Assembly (NCBI GenBank): GCA_003021905.1
Contig: PXPI01000092.1
Span: 1 to 39,718 of the forward strand
DNA: 39,718 bases
From: Cyanobacteria bacterium SW_9_44_58
Lineage (GTDB): Bacteria; Cyanobacteriota; Cyanobacteriia; Cyanobacteriales; Rubidibacteraceae
Direction: 5' to 3'
A program made the position numbers and the translations under genes. The number at the start of each line of letters is the position of its first letter. Position 1 is the first letter of the stretch. The notes under the pieces are model-generated. The model did no database searches, was not told the origin of the DNA, and saw nothing but the letters and a program-made list of their open reading frames with translations. Positions 25,466 through 35,400 of this stretch are shown here, piece after piece.

Positions 25466-25573
25466 TTGCTCGCTTTGGCCAAGAAAGACTGGCTTGCTTA
25501 GCTAGTTGATATTTTCCTATCATTTCTTTGGTCAAGGGGAGGTTTTGCGCCTTCCAATGTAAAGATTCACTTT

Positions 25574-25587
25574 CTATCTATAGATAG
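25574..25587. other. Perfect palindrome in the spacer between surface genes 1 and 2
   Basis: CTATCTATAGATAG is a 14-bp perfect palindrome, 10 bp upstream of the Shine-Dalgarno AAGGAG (25598-25603) of the next gene. It could be a protein site or an RNA-processing site within a long transcript. Confidence 0.4.
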
Positions 25588-25614
25588 TTGACGAAATAAG
25601 GAGAAATTTGAATT

Positions 25615-28600
25615 ATGGCTAACTTTTTTAGCACTTTAACGGAACAAACTCCTCCGTTAATTATTGACACTGGTTTTGATGCGCAAGTATTTGATGCGGC
25701 TGGCGCTCAAACCATTAATGTTAAACAAGACGCATCCCTAGATCTTCGCGCTTCCGCGGGAGCCAATACCATTAACCTCGAAGGTTCCTCTAGCGACTAC
25801 ACTGTAAGTGTGGACCAAGGCGGAAATCTCACCCTCACCAATACACTTACGGAAGCAACCGTCACTCTGGCAGCGCGTACTACTGCTCAAAGTCTCGTCT
25901 TTGCTGATGGTGCAGCCGATTTAGTGATTGATGGCGATGCCATTCAGCTCGGCGACCAAGACATTACTGAAGCTGATGGCGCTAGCATTAGCGCAAGCTT
26001 AGACAAAAGTACCACTTCGGAAGGCGTTTTTGGAGATGATGAGGTTGGTCTCGTTGAAGGAACCGCCGGCGATGACTCGTTCGGGCCCGAAGGCTCAGGC
26101 GCAGATTTTATAACCACTGATGCGGATGGAATCGTTCGCGGCTTTGCCGGCAACGACACCATCGACGGTGCCGGCGGTGCCGATACCCTTGAGGGCGGTA
26201 CCGACAATGATGTTTTAGTTGGCAACCCTGACGCCGATATCATTAACGGCGGAGAAGGGTTCGATACCTTACAAATTCAAGAAGTCGGCAATTCCACATT
26301 CGGCCGCAATAGTGACGACGTTTCCTTAGAACCGGTAACCAATGTTCAGTTAATCGATACCACCAACAGTCAAGGAGGGAACACCTTTGACCTCTCCGAC
26401 TTATTGGTGGACTCCATTACCGGCGGCGAAAACACCTTAGGGGTCCTGGAAAACAATCTTGCCATTCTCGTGGGCGACCAAGTGGATGAAATTGATTTAG
26501 GCGATATTACAGCGCCTTCAGGACAATTTCAACCTGGAGAAGAACCCCCAATCACCATTCAAGTCGTTCGCACCGGTGAAACCAGCCCTGATATTACAAA
26601 TCCGGGCGGTGCGCGAGTTCGCGAATTGCAATTAGGAGAAAGCTCCGTTGTCAGTGGCGGTGAATTCTCTGTTCTGCCCGGGTCCAGCTACTACTTGGGA
26701 ACAAGCGCTGACGAAACAGTCACCGCGCCCTTCTCCAACTTAGATGTTGACAACAACAACATTGCCAACGACACCATCGCTGCTGCCGATGGCGAAGATA
26801 CGCTTGCTTTGACAGGCAATGTTAAAGGCAATCTTCCTCTGGCGCCCTTTGCTTTCTTCTCCGGTTTTGACGTTCTCGACCTAAGCGGGGAAAGCACGAC
26901 AGTTAGCGACAATCTCATTCTCAATAATGAGTTGGTGGGACAGCTGACTCGCGGCAATCCCGAAATTGAGGCTGCGGATACCCTAACTGTCAACAGCGAC
27001 GGTCTGACTGTGGATACCCAAGGCGTTGGACAAGACGATGAAATTATCTTAGCTAACGGCAGCTACTCCCTGGCTAATGTCAGAAGCGGCGTTGACTTAT
27101 TACAGGGCAACGTTGTTTTTACTACCAGCGATTCCGAAGTCGGTATTGGCACCGTTACTGGCGGCAATGGCAATGATTCCATCAGAGGGGGCGACTTAGA
27201 CGACTACATTACCTTAGTCCCCACACCGGATAATATTGGCAGCGGCGACAACGCTGTTTCCGGTGGCGGCGGCAACGACACCATTGCTGCCGGCACCGGC
27301 GAAGACAGCTTAAAAGGCGGCGAAGGCAATGATCGCTTCCTATTCGGCGTTGATGGGCGCGATACCTTCGATAAAGTCAGCCGCTTAAATACGAACGATA
27401 CCGTTGCTGGCGGAGCAGATCAGGAAGACACCCTGGCATTTGAAGCCCAAACCGTTCTTGATTCCGCTTCCGAGCTCGCCAATGTTACCGGCATCGAAAT
27501 TCTTGAGCTCAACGGCAACGGCAGCGATGTTTTCTTCCCTGGCGGCGGCAGTGAATCCTTCAATACGCCTGTTTATAACGAGCTCTTAATTACCGATAAC
27601 TTAGTTGAGACCTCTAATGGCGGGTTAACCATTGACGCCACCGGCGGTGAAGAAGATCAGCGCGGCTTTGACGCACTTAATCAGGAAAACGCGAGCGACT
27701 TGCCGGGAGAAGTGAGCGCGCCCTTCTCTTTGGTAGATCCCAATGATGGCCCGCCGGGAACCAATACGCCGGAAAGCGATTTAGCAACCACGGCGTTGCT
27801 GGATAGCGTTGATGTTAATCTGATTGACCTCACTGAACTATCGCCGCAATCGAACGTCACGGTTTTAGGAGGCGATGCTCACGAACTCGTAGTATTTGAC
27901 GACAAAACGTTCGATGGGCAAGACTCCATTGAAGGCGGGGACGGCGGTCTCTTCCCCAGCCCGGATAATAGCCGCACTTCCGTAGGCGTCCCCGATCGCA
28001 GTCTCTCGCAACCGAGTTCTCAAGCAGCAAGCAATGCCGTTGCTCCCGATCCCAACAATGAGTTCGATGAGCAGCGTTTAGCCATTGTGGACGGAATCTC
28101 CAACTTTGACACCTTGCAGCTGCAAGCTTCCAGCAGCGAGCAGTTTACTGCTGATGCTACCGACTTCAACAACATTAGCGGGTTTGAAGAGCTGCAACTT
28201 GCCAGCACCAACGAGGGTACCCCAGCGAATTATCAAATTACGCTCACCAACGACATTGTTCGCCAGCTGACAAAAACGGAAACGGCAAGCGGCGCCAATA
28301 CTGGTGAACCTGTCAATTTGAGCATCAGTCTGGATAAAATCGATTCCATTCTTGGCCTTGAGAGCAATCCCAATGCAGGGGATCTGGCGCCCGATAGCAC
28401 AGTTGATTTAGTGACTTCCTCTCTGACCGATAGTTTAATCGGCGTCAATATTTACAATCCCAACGGCGTCAATGTTGATGTTGGCCAAAATCCCAATGGC
28501 AATGTCAATGTTGTCCAGGGCGATCTTATTACTTCTGCTGAAATTGCGTCGGCACTGGAACTTGCCCAAACCAATGCTAACGACTTACTAGACAGGAATA

Positions 28601-30330
28601 GCGGCACTATCGTGCAAAACTATGATGTCAACGGCACAGTTGATGTCACAGTAGGTCATAACTTAGTCGGTGTCCCTGCTGACTTGAACTTTAATAGCAA
28701 CAGCACTGACCACAATATCCTCACTGGCGACGGCGACTTCAATATCGCGACTGCCGCCGGCGACGACACTATTGTTTCCGGCAACGGCGACGATACTCTC
28801 ATTGGCGGAGACGGCGTTGATTCCCTTGTCGGAGGGACCGGGGAAGAAACAGGCGCTGACGATTTTGTGTTCAATGCAATCAGCAATTCACCTGCGGGAA
28901 CCCCCGACACCATCAATGGCTTTGAGCCTGGCAGCGACCAAGTTGATGTTTCGAGTCTAAGCTTTACTCGCTTCTTCGGTACCTTCGATGGCTTTGATGT
29001 CGCTCAAGCAGTAGCCGATGTTGACGGCGGCAGCGTTCTCGCATTCGTCGCTGATCGCAACGCCGATGATGAAATTGTTGGCGGTAACTTGTATGGCTTC
29101 CAGGGAAGCACCTCTCAGTTCGAAATTTCCTTTACCAATCTGGAAGGAGAGCTCTCTGCCAGCGATCAACCCGAAACCGGCGACATTATCGGCGCAGTTG
29201 ATGAAGATCCGCCATCGCTCGGAAACATCTCCTTTGCCAATACTGAGCTAACCGTTAATGAAGAGGACGGCACGGCTAACCTCACAGTTAGCTTAAGCAA
29301 TTCACTGCCTGGTGAGGTTACCTTTACTGCTTCTACAAGCGAAGGCAGCGCTACTGCCGGCGAAGACTTCACCGCCATTGAAGGCGAAGAATTCAGCATC
29401 GCCGCCGGTGAAACCAGCACCACTCTCACGGTTGATATCACCGACGATGACCAAGCAGAAGAAAACGAAGACTTCAACGTTAGCTTCAGCGAAGTCAGTT
29501 TTGCGGGCAGAGAAGACTTAATTGAGACTGAAGACAGCTCTGCTACCGTAACCATTGAAGATAATGATGAAGATGCTCAACCAACAGACCTATCCTTTGC
29601 TAACACTGACGTGACAGTCAATGAAGGCGATGGTACAGCGAGCCTGACTGTTGAGTTGGCGGAAGCCCTCAATAGCGACGTTGCCTTCACTGCTTCTACT
29701 GAAGCGGGAACGGCTGCTGCTGGCGATGACTTCACTGCTCTAGATGGCGAAGAATTCACCATTGCCGCCGGCGAAACCAGCGCTGAGGTCACGGTTGATA
29801 TCAACGACGACGATGAGGTGGAAGACAGCGAAACCTTTGACGTCGCCCTGGCTAGCGACAACAGCAATGTTGAGCTCGGGAACAGCAGCGCCACAGTAAC
29901 CATCGAAGATAACGATGAGGAGGCACCAACTGGGCTTCCGAATCTACCTGGCAACGGAGGTCCTGCTGAAGTGGATAATGGCACCGGCGACCCTGACAAC
30001 ATCAATGGCGACCAAGATGGCGCAACCCTCAGCGGCGGCGCCGGTTTAGACCGGTTCATCTTTGACAACATTGTCAACAACCAAGGCGATCCACAAGCCC
30101 AAAGCGTCACCATTGATGACTTTGAAGAAGGTGAACAGCTATTCTTCGAAGGCGGGTTCAGCGCTGGCGACATCGCTGTTGATAACCAGGCTGTTGATGG
30201 CGAAGTGACACTAGGAATCCGCAACACAGATATCACAATTACCGGACTCTCGGACCAAGATGACGGAAATATCTTAGGCGTCTCCGGGTTTGAAGATGTC
30301 TTTGGCGACCAAGCGTTAGCGTTTGCATAA
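25615..30330 (+). CDS. Surface protein 2: RTX calcium-binding protein with two Calx-beta domains
   Basis: 1571 aa, strongly acidic. An N-terminal beta module (about 1-120) is shared with surface proteins 3 and 4. RTX nonapeptide blocks lie at about 171-221 (GFAGNDTIDGAGGADTLEGG), 516-579 and 1034-1082 (GNGDDTLIGGDGVDSLVGG). Between them are beta-repeats of the form SGFExLxL ... LTNDIVRQLT. Two Calx-beta domains (about 1202-1320 and 1325-1436) end in ATVTIEDNDE, a calcium-site motif. The C-terminal 135 residues start LSGGAGLDRFIFDN and finish FGDQALAFA, typical of type I-secreted RTX proteins. Shine-Dalgarno AAGGAG is at 25598-25603. Residues 220-1100 are paralogous to surface protein 4. Probable surface layer or matrix component. 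Confidence 0.88.
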   Translation: MANFFSTLTEQTPPLIIDTGFDAQVFDAAGAQTINVKQDASLDLRASAGANTINLEGSSSDYTVSVDQGGNLTLTNTLTEATVTLAARTTAQSLVFADGAADLVIDGDAIQLGDQDITEADGASISASLDKSTTSEGVFGDDEVGLVEGTAGDDSFGPEGSGADFITTDADGIVRGFAGNDTIDGAGGADTLEGGTDNDVLVGNPDADIINGGEGFDTLQIQEVGNSTFGRNSDDVSLEPVTNVQLIDTTNSQGGNTFDLSDLLVDSITGGENTLGVLENNLAILVGDQVDEIDLGDITAPSGQFQPGEEPPITIQVVRTGETSPDITNPGGARVRELQLGESSVVSGGEFSVLPGSSYYLGTSADETVTAPFSNLDVDNNNIANDTIAAADGEDTLALTGNVKGNLPLAPFAFFSGFDVLDLSGESTTVSDNLILNNELVGQLTRGNPEIEAADTLTVNSDGLTVDTQGVGQDDEIILANGSYSLANVRSGVDLLQGNVVFTTSDSEVGIGTVTGGNGNDSIRGGDLDDYITLVPTPDNIGSGDNAVSGGGGNDTIAAGTGEDSLKGGEGNDRFLFGVDGRDTFDKVSRLNTNDTVAGGADQEDTLAFEAQTVLDSASELANVTGIEILELNGNGSDVFFPGGGSESFNTPVYNELLITDNLVETSNGGLTIDATGGEEDQRGFDALNQENASDLPGEVSAPFSLVDPNDGPPGTNTPESDLATTALLDSVDVNLIDLTELSPQSNVTVLGGDAHELVVFDDKTFDGQDSIEGGDGGLFPSPDNSRTSVGVPDRSLSQPSSQAASNAVAPDPNNEFDEQRLAIVDGISNFDTLQLQASSSEQFTADATDFNNISGFEELQLASTNEGTPANYQITLTNDIVRQLTKTETASGANTGEPVNLSISLDKIDSILGLESNPNAGDLAPDSTVDLVTSSLTDSLIGVNIYNPNGVNVDVGQNPNGNVNVVQGDLITSAEIASALELAQTNANDLLDRNSGTIVQNYDVNGTVDVTVGHNLVGVPADLNFNSNSTDHNILTGDGDFNIATAAGDDTIVSGNGDDTLIGGDGVDSLVGGTGEETGADDFVFNAISNSPAGTPDTINGFEPGSDQVDVSSLSFTRFFGTFDGFDVAQAVADVDGGSVLAFVADRNADDEIVGGNLYGFQGSTSQFEISFTNLEGELSASDQPETGDIIGAVDEDPPSLGNISFANTELTVNEEDGTANLTVSLSNSLPGEVTFTASTSEGSATAGEDFTAIEGEEFSIAAGETSTTLTVDITDDDQAEENEDFNVSFSEVSFAGREDLIETEDSSATVTIEDNDEDAQPTDLSFANTDVTVNEGDGTASLTVELAEALNSDVAFTASTEAGTAAAGDDFTALDGEEFTIAAGETSAEVTVDINDDDEVEDSETFDVALASDNSNVELGNSSATVTIEDNDEEAPTGLPNLPGNGGPAEVDNGTGDPDNINGDQDGATLSGGAGLDRFIFDNIVNNQGDPQAQSVTIDDFEEGEQLFFEGGFSAGDIAVDNQAVDGEVTLGIRNTDITITGLSDQDDGNILGVSGFEDVFGDQALAFA

Positions 30331-30345
30331 CCAACCATGATTAAA

Positions 30346-30371
30346 AGGGGGAGGCGGCAGCGCCTGCCCCT
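30346..30371. other. GC-rich hairpin between surface genes 2 and 3
   Basis: The arms 30346-30356 and 30361-30371 pair over 10 bp with one G-G mismatch around a GCAG loop. No T-run follows, so it is more likely a stability or partial-attenuation structure than a full terminator. Gene 3's AGGAGG (30393-30398) lies 21 bases downstream. Confidence 0.5.
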
Positions 30372-30407
30372 AAACGCCATATACCGCTAAATAGGAGGAT
30401 AAAAGTT

Positions 30408-32351
30408 ATGATGAATACGTTAATTTTAGATGGCAGCGACCAACAGCTAAGCGTTGGCTTTGACTCCGACGTTCAGGGCAGTGCCGGTAGCGAAACGCTC
30501 TTAATTGAAGATGGCCCGAATGTTAGTTTTACCCCGCAAAGCGGCGATCGCGTGGATGTAGCGCAACCGCTTGCCAATTACACCATCGCGCGCACTGGGC
30601 TTACCGAACTTACCCTCACCGACAGCGACGGCAACGAAGCAATTAAACTGACCGTCAATACCGGCGAGGATTTTGAGCTTCGGTTTGCCAACGGCAATAC
30701 CACCGTGAACTTGAATAATAATCAGGAGATCACAGTGGGCAGCGAAGTCCTGGCTGAGACCGGCGACGAGGTTAACGAAGAGAACCTGCAGCTTGGCCCG
30801 GACGAATCCGAAGTCGGCGGTGCTGAGCCTAGCATCAGCAACGTTGATGCCGACCCTGATCCCGTGGATGAAGGCAGCAGCACGACACTCACGGTAAACA
30901 CCAGCGATATCGATGATGGGGCAACCGTTAACTATGGTTTGACCGGCAACGGCATTAATGCCGTCGATTTTGATGGTCCTTTAAGCGGGTCCATTGAAAT
31001 CAATAACAATAGCGGCACTTTAGAGCTTCCCGTCGTCGCTGATGAAGCTACTGAAGGTCAAGAAACTTTCACCGCCAACCTCTCTTTTGTTGACGGGGCG
31101 CAAGCTGCCGTTGAAGATCCCATCATCGGCTTTGATGAGAGCCGTGCAGGGGGCGACGCTAGCGGTTTTTTCTTAGAAAATGCGTCTCCCCTGAATGTCC
31201 CTGACGCCAGCAGCGAAGTCTCCATCCTCGCTGATGCCAGCGCCCCTGAGGTTGCGGTTGACGCCGCCAACGGCACTGCCACTCTCAGCGGCATTGACCT
31301 GTTGCTTTCTCCTGAACTTGCTTTGGCCTTGGGAGATGACAGCTTAGCGGGCACTGATATTGGCGATGTCCAAATTGATGCTGAGCTCACCCCCTCCGGC
31401 GACAACTTTGCAGTCAGCGGCGGAACAACCAGTGTTAGCTTGGCAGCCAGCGCTCTAGAAACCCTAGGGCTAGAACTTGCCGCCAATAACACCCCTGATG
31501 AACCGGCAGCAGGGTTAGACTTTGGGTTCTCCATCAACAACGATGATGATAATCCATTGGTTGTTGCCCCCGACGGCACTCCCGTTGGCGGCGATGTAAA
31601 CCACTCGGGTCAGGCAGTTCTGAAAGAGGCTGGCGCTGAGGTCATTGAAGCAACGGAAGAAGTTGCTATCAATGACACCAGCGTTGCTGTTGGCGAGGTT
31701 ACTGAAGTAAGTTCAGATGTCGCAACGGTTAATGAAACTGACAACAATACGGTTAACTTCACTATTGAAACTGAAAATGCCTCTGAGGGCGATACAGTTA
31801 ACCTGATATTTGATGGCGACATTGATGCCGATGATATAGAAGGTGAGCTTCCTCAGGAAACTTCAGTTGGCCCAAATAATCAAGCTAGCGTCGAGCTAAG
31901 CTTTGCCGCCGACAGCAGTGATGAAGGGCCGGAAAACTTCACCCTATCTGCTGCTATTGGGGAAGAAGATCCCATTGCCTCTGGTCAAATTACAGTTGAG
32001 GACACAAGCACTAGTACTCAGGCAGTTGAACCTGAAAACGACAGTACTAGCTTCGATGCCACAACTGGGGATCTCACCTTTGACTTTGCCACTGGCAACT
32101 ACGGCGTTGCCATTAATGGTTTTGATGGCAGCGACGTCCTCGATGTAGCAGACTTAAATAATCCTGGTGTTACAGTTTTGCCCGACCAAGACCAACAAGA
32201 TGGGGAACAAACTATTGCGTTTGATGACCCAGAAAATGGTAATATCGTTAATGTAACTTTAGGGGATTTAACCTCCGAGCAAGACAGTGCCATCTTCAAT
32301 CAACCGACCTTTATCGAGGAATTTGGTGAAGACTCTTTGGTCTTATCCTAA
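30408..32351 (+). CDS. Surface protein 3: Calx-beta-like protein, paralog of surface protein 1
   Basis: 647 aa, very acidic. Residues 1-115 form the N-terminal module shared with surface proteins 2 and 4 (NYTIARTGLTELTLTDSDGN, ELRFANGNTTVNL). A Calx-beta-like domain (about 140-230 with its last strand near 415-430) resembles repeat 4 of surface protein 1. It is interrupted by a beta-rich insertion (about 240-410) that is also present in surface protein 1. A second Calx-like domain (about 432-545, TVNETDNNTVNF at 440) matches repeat 3 of surface protein 1. The C-terminal 100 residues end EEFGEDSLVLS, like the tails of the neighbours. Shine-Dalgarno AGGAGG (30393-30398) is at ideal spacing. It holds no RTX block and the only HIP1 site of the cluster (30544-30551). 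Confidence 0.82.
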   Translation: MMNTLILDGSDQQLSVGFDSDVQGSAGSETLLIEDGPNVSFTPQSGDRVDVAQPLANYTIARTGLTELTLTDSDGNEAIKLTVNTGEDFELRFANGNTTVNLNNNQEITVGSEVLAETGDEVNEENLQLGPDESEVGGAEPSISNVDADPDPVDEGSSTTLTVNTSDIDDGATVNYGLTGNGINAVDFDGPLSGSIEINNNSGTLELPVVADEATEGQETFTANLSFVDGAQAAVEDPIIGFDESRAGGDASGFFLENASPLNVPDASSEVSILADASAPEVAVDAANGTATLSGIDLLLSPELALALGDDSLAGTDIGDVQIDAELTPSGDNFAVSGGTTSVSLAASALETLGLELAANNTPDEPAAGLDFGFSINNDDDNPLVVAPDGTPVGGDVNHSGQAVLKEAGAEVIEATEEVAINDTSVAVGEVTEVSSDVATVNETDNNTVNFTIETENASEGDTVNLIFDGDIDADDIEGELPQETSVGPNNQASVELSFAADSSDEGPENFTLSAAIGEEDPIASGQITVEDTSTSTQAVEPENDSTSFDATTGDLTFDFATGNYGVAINGFDGSDVLDVADLNNPGVTVLPDQDQQDGEQTIAFDDPENGNIVNVTLGDLTSEQDSAIFNQPTFIEEFGEDSLVLS

Positions 32352-32401
32352 TGTCAAGCTGGCTTCCTCAATAGAGCAGTAAGTCTTTATCTATCCAAAC
32401 A

Positions 32402-32422
32402 CCTGTCCTAATTTTGGACAGG
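32402..32422. other. Hairpin between surface genes 3 and 4
   Basis: CCTGTCC (32402-32408) and GGACAGG (32416-32422) form a perfect 7-bp stem with loop TAATTTT. No T-tract follows. The stem shares the GGACAGG/CCTGTCC words with the terminator at 37642-37667. Confidence 0.5.
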
Positions 32423-32469
32423 GCAGTGTACCAAAATTGTAGTTAGCCCATTATTAAGGAGTAATAATT

Positions 32470-35400
32470 ATGGCAACAATTATCCTGAACCAAGGCGAAC
32501 AATCCACCATCGGCAACGACGGCGATGTAGTTCGCGGCCGACAAGGCGGACAGGAAACCATCCTAATCCCTAACAATGTTACCGGGATTGAAACCAACGC
32601 TGAAATCGAGCGTGCCGATTTAGCCCTGGAATTGAGTGAATTGAGCTTCCAGGCGACCAGCAGCGGCTTCGAAATCAGCGATGGCAACAATACCATTCTA
32701 ACGCTTCCCAGCTTAAACCAAGAGCTAGACCTGCGCTTGGCAGATGGGAATCTCAGCCTGAGCCAAACCGGCGCCCAGGAATTCACCCTAAGCAATCCCG
32801 ATAATCCCAACGATAGCGCCGCCATCGGCACCAACGCTTTGGCAGGCTCCAATCTTCAGGTGGGTTTAGGCAACGACATCTCTTCTACGGTGCCCGGAGA
32901 TGAACTCATTGAAGGGGACGACCAAGCCAATGAGCTCACCCCCGATTCCAGCGATTCCTCCTTCCAAACCAGCGACCTCAATGAAACCATTCGCGGTTTT
33001 GACGGCGACGACACCGTTGACGGCGGCGGCGGTGAAGACACCGTGGAAGCCGGAGACGGCAATGACCTGATTATCTACGACTCCCAAGACGCAAGCTTAG
33101 ATGGGCAAGCCGGATTCGATAAGCTGGAAACGCCAGCAGTGGAAAATTCCACGTTCGGCAGCAATAACGACGACTTCTCCCTGCAAACCGTCAGTAATGT
33201 CCAGGTACTCGACACCCGCAACAGCCAAGGCGGGAATACCTTCGACCTGTCGGATCTGCTGGTCGATTCCATTACCGGCGGAGAAAACACCTTCGGCGTT
33301 CTGGAAAACAACCTCGCCTTCTTAACCGGCAGCGAAGTGGACGAAATCGACCTAGGCGATATCACCCCTCCCTCGGGAAGTTTCCAAGTGGGAGCGGAAG
33401 CACCGATTACCATCCCCATCATCCGCGCCGATGAAGACGGCGATGGCAATGCAGACGCCTCCCCTAACCTGAACAATCCGGGAAATGCCAAGGCAGTGCA
33501 ATTAACCCGCGGGGAAAACGCTATCCTGGTTCCCCAAGGCGACAACGGAGATTTCACCGTTCCCAACGGCTCCATCTCCAACCCCAACCCCACCTACTAC
33601 ATCGGAAGCGACGAACAACAAACTGTAACTGCTGAATTTAACGACCTCAGCGACAGCAATGGATTCGGCAACGATACCATTGCCGCTGCCGGCCAAGGCC
33701 AAGGCGAAGAAGACATCCTAAGCTTGGAAAACAGCCTGCCGGGAGACCTGACCCAACAACTGGGACCCCTGGCATTTGTCTCCGGATTTGAGCAGCTAAA
33801 TCTGGAAAATGCCAGCGTTAACAACAACTTAATCATCAACAACCAAGTCTTAGGGCAGCTGACCCGCGGCGAACCGACGGTTCAAGGTGCCGACACCTTA
33901 AGAGTGGTTACCGCCTCCGGCAGCGAAACCGCCCTAGACACCCAAGGCATCGGCAGCGATGACACGGTAATTGTCCAAGGCGGCGCCTTTGACCTCGCTG
34001 ACCAACGCTCTGGCAGCAACTTGCTTCAAGGCAACCTCATCACCATTGCCGATGCCGGTGCCGGTATCATCACAGGCGGCAACGGCAATGACTCTATCAA
34101 TGGCGGCGCTGCCGACGACTACGTTGACCTGCGTCCCACCCAGGGCAACACGGTCAGCGGCCAAAACGTCGTTACCGGCGGCGCAGGAGAAGATACCATC
34201 GTTGCCGGCGCCGACGAAGATTCCCTAGAAGGCGGCGAGGATGATGATCGCTTCATCTTTGACATCGACCCGGACACCGAAGTCAGCCGCTTAGACAGCC
34301 AAGACACAGTTAACGGCGGGATTGGACAAGAAGATACCCTGGCGCTGGCCGCCAATACCCGCCTGGATTCCCTCTCCGAAATCGACAATGTCACGCGGGT
34401 AGAAATCATTGAACTCAACGGCAACAGCACCGATGGCGAGCCGGTAGTCAATGAAGTGACCCTGACCAACAATGTGGTCACTACCGCCGATGCCACCTTA
34501 ACGGTAGATGCATCCGCCCCCGGCGATGTGGATGAACGGAACAATTCCGACCGTCCCGGCGAGGTCAAAGCCGGCTTCGAATTGCTCGACGGCGGCAGCG
34601 ACAAACTTGACGACAGCTTTGATAACAACCTGGTTAATCTGTTCAACCTGGCGGAAGATGTGGATAGTGCTGTAGAAGGCGGCAACGCTCACGAACGGAT
34701 TATCTTCAGCGATACGTCCTTCAGCGGCAACCAAACCATCAATGGCGGGGACGGAGACATCGATCCCAGTTCCGTGGGACTTCCGGTGATTGAAATTGCA
34801 GGCACCGAATTCGATGCGCCTCAGGATACCCCCACGGTTGTTAAAGACTTCAAAACCTCTGTTACTGACGCCGAACGTCTCGATGTCGTAGATGGCATTT
34901 CCAACTTCGATACCCTAGACTTCCGCGCTCAAGGCGGAGAACCCTTCACTGCCGTTCCCACCGACTACAACAACATCAGCGGCATCGAAGAAATTCAGCT
35001 GTCCAACTCGGTTCCCAATACCAACAGCAATTTCGAGCTTACCCTCAACAACAACATTGTTCGTCAGCTGACCCAAACCACCAGCGCCGGCTCCACTACC
35101 CAGGGGCAACCGGTGAACCTCAATCTCAGCCTGGACCAAATTGAGGAAATCGGCGGCGCCAATGTTACTTCCTTCAGCGGCCGTCAAATCGGCCAGGATA
35201 GCACCGTGGAACTGGTTACCGCCGGTTTGGTGGATAGCCTGAATACAGTGACTGTACGCAACCCCAACGGGGTGGATACCGTCATCGAAAACATCATTGG
35301 CTCCCCTCAAACCATTACTGCCGAGGATCTGATCAGTTTCACCGATGCTGATGGCGATGGCAGCTTTGACAGCGGCGAAACAATTACCGCTCCCACAACA

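Noticed and set aside
29577-30380. 267-codon minus-strand open frame opposite the end of surface gene 2
   Set aside because: It is an antisense shadow of the Calx-beta and RTX coding region; the translation is Ser/Pro-rich without recognisable domains.
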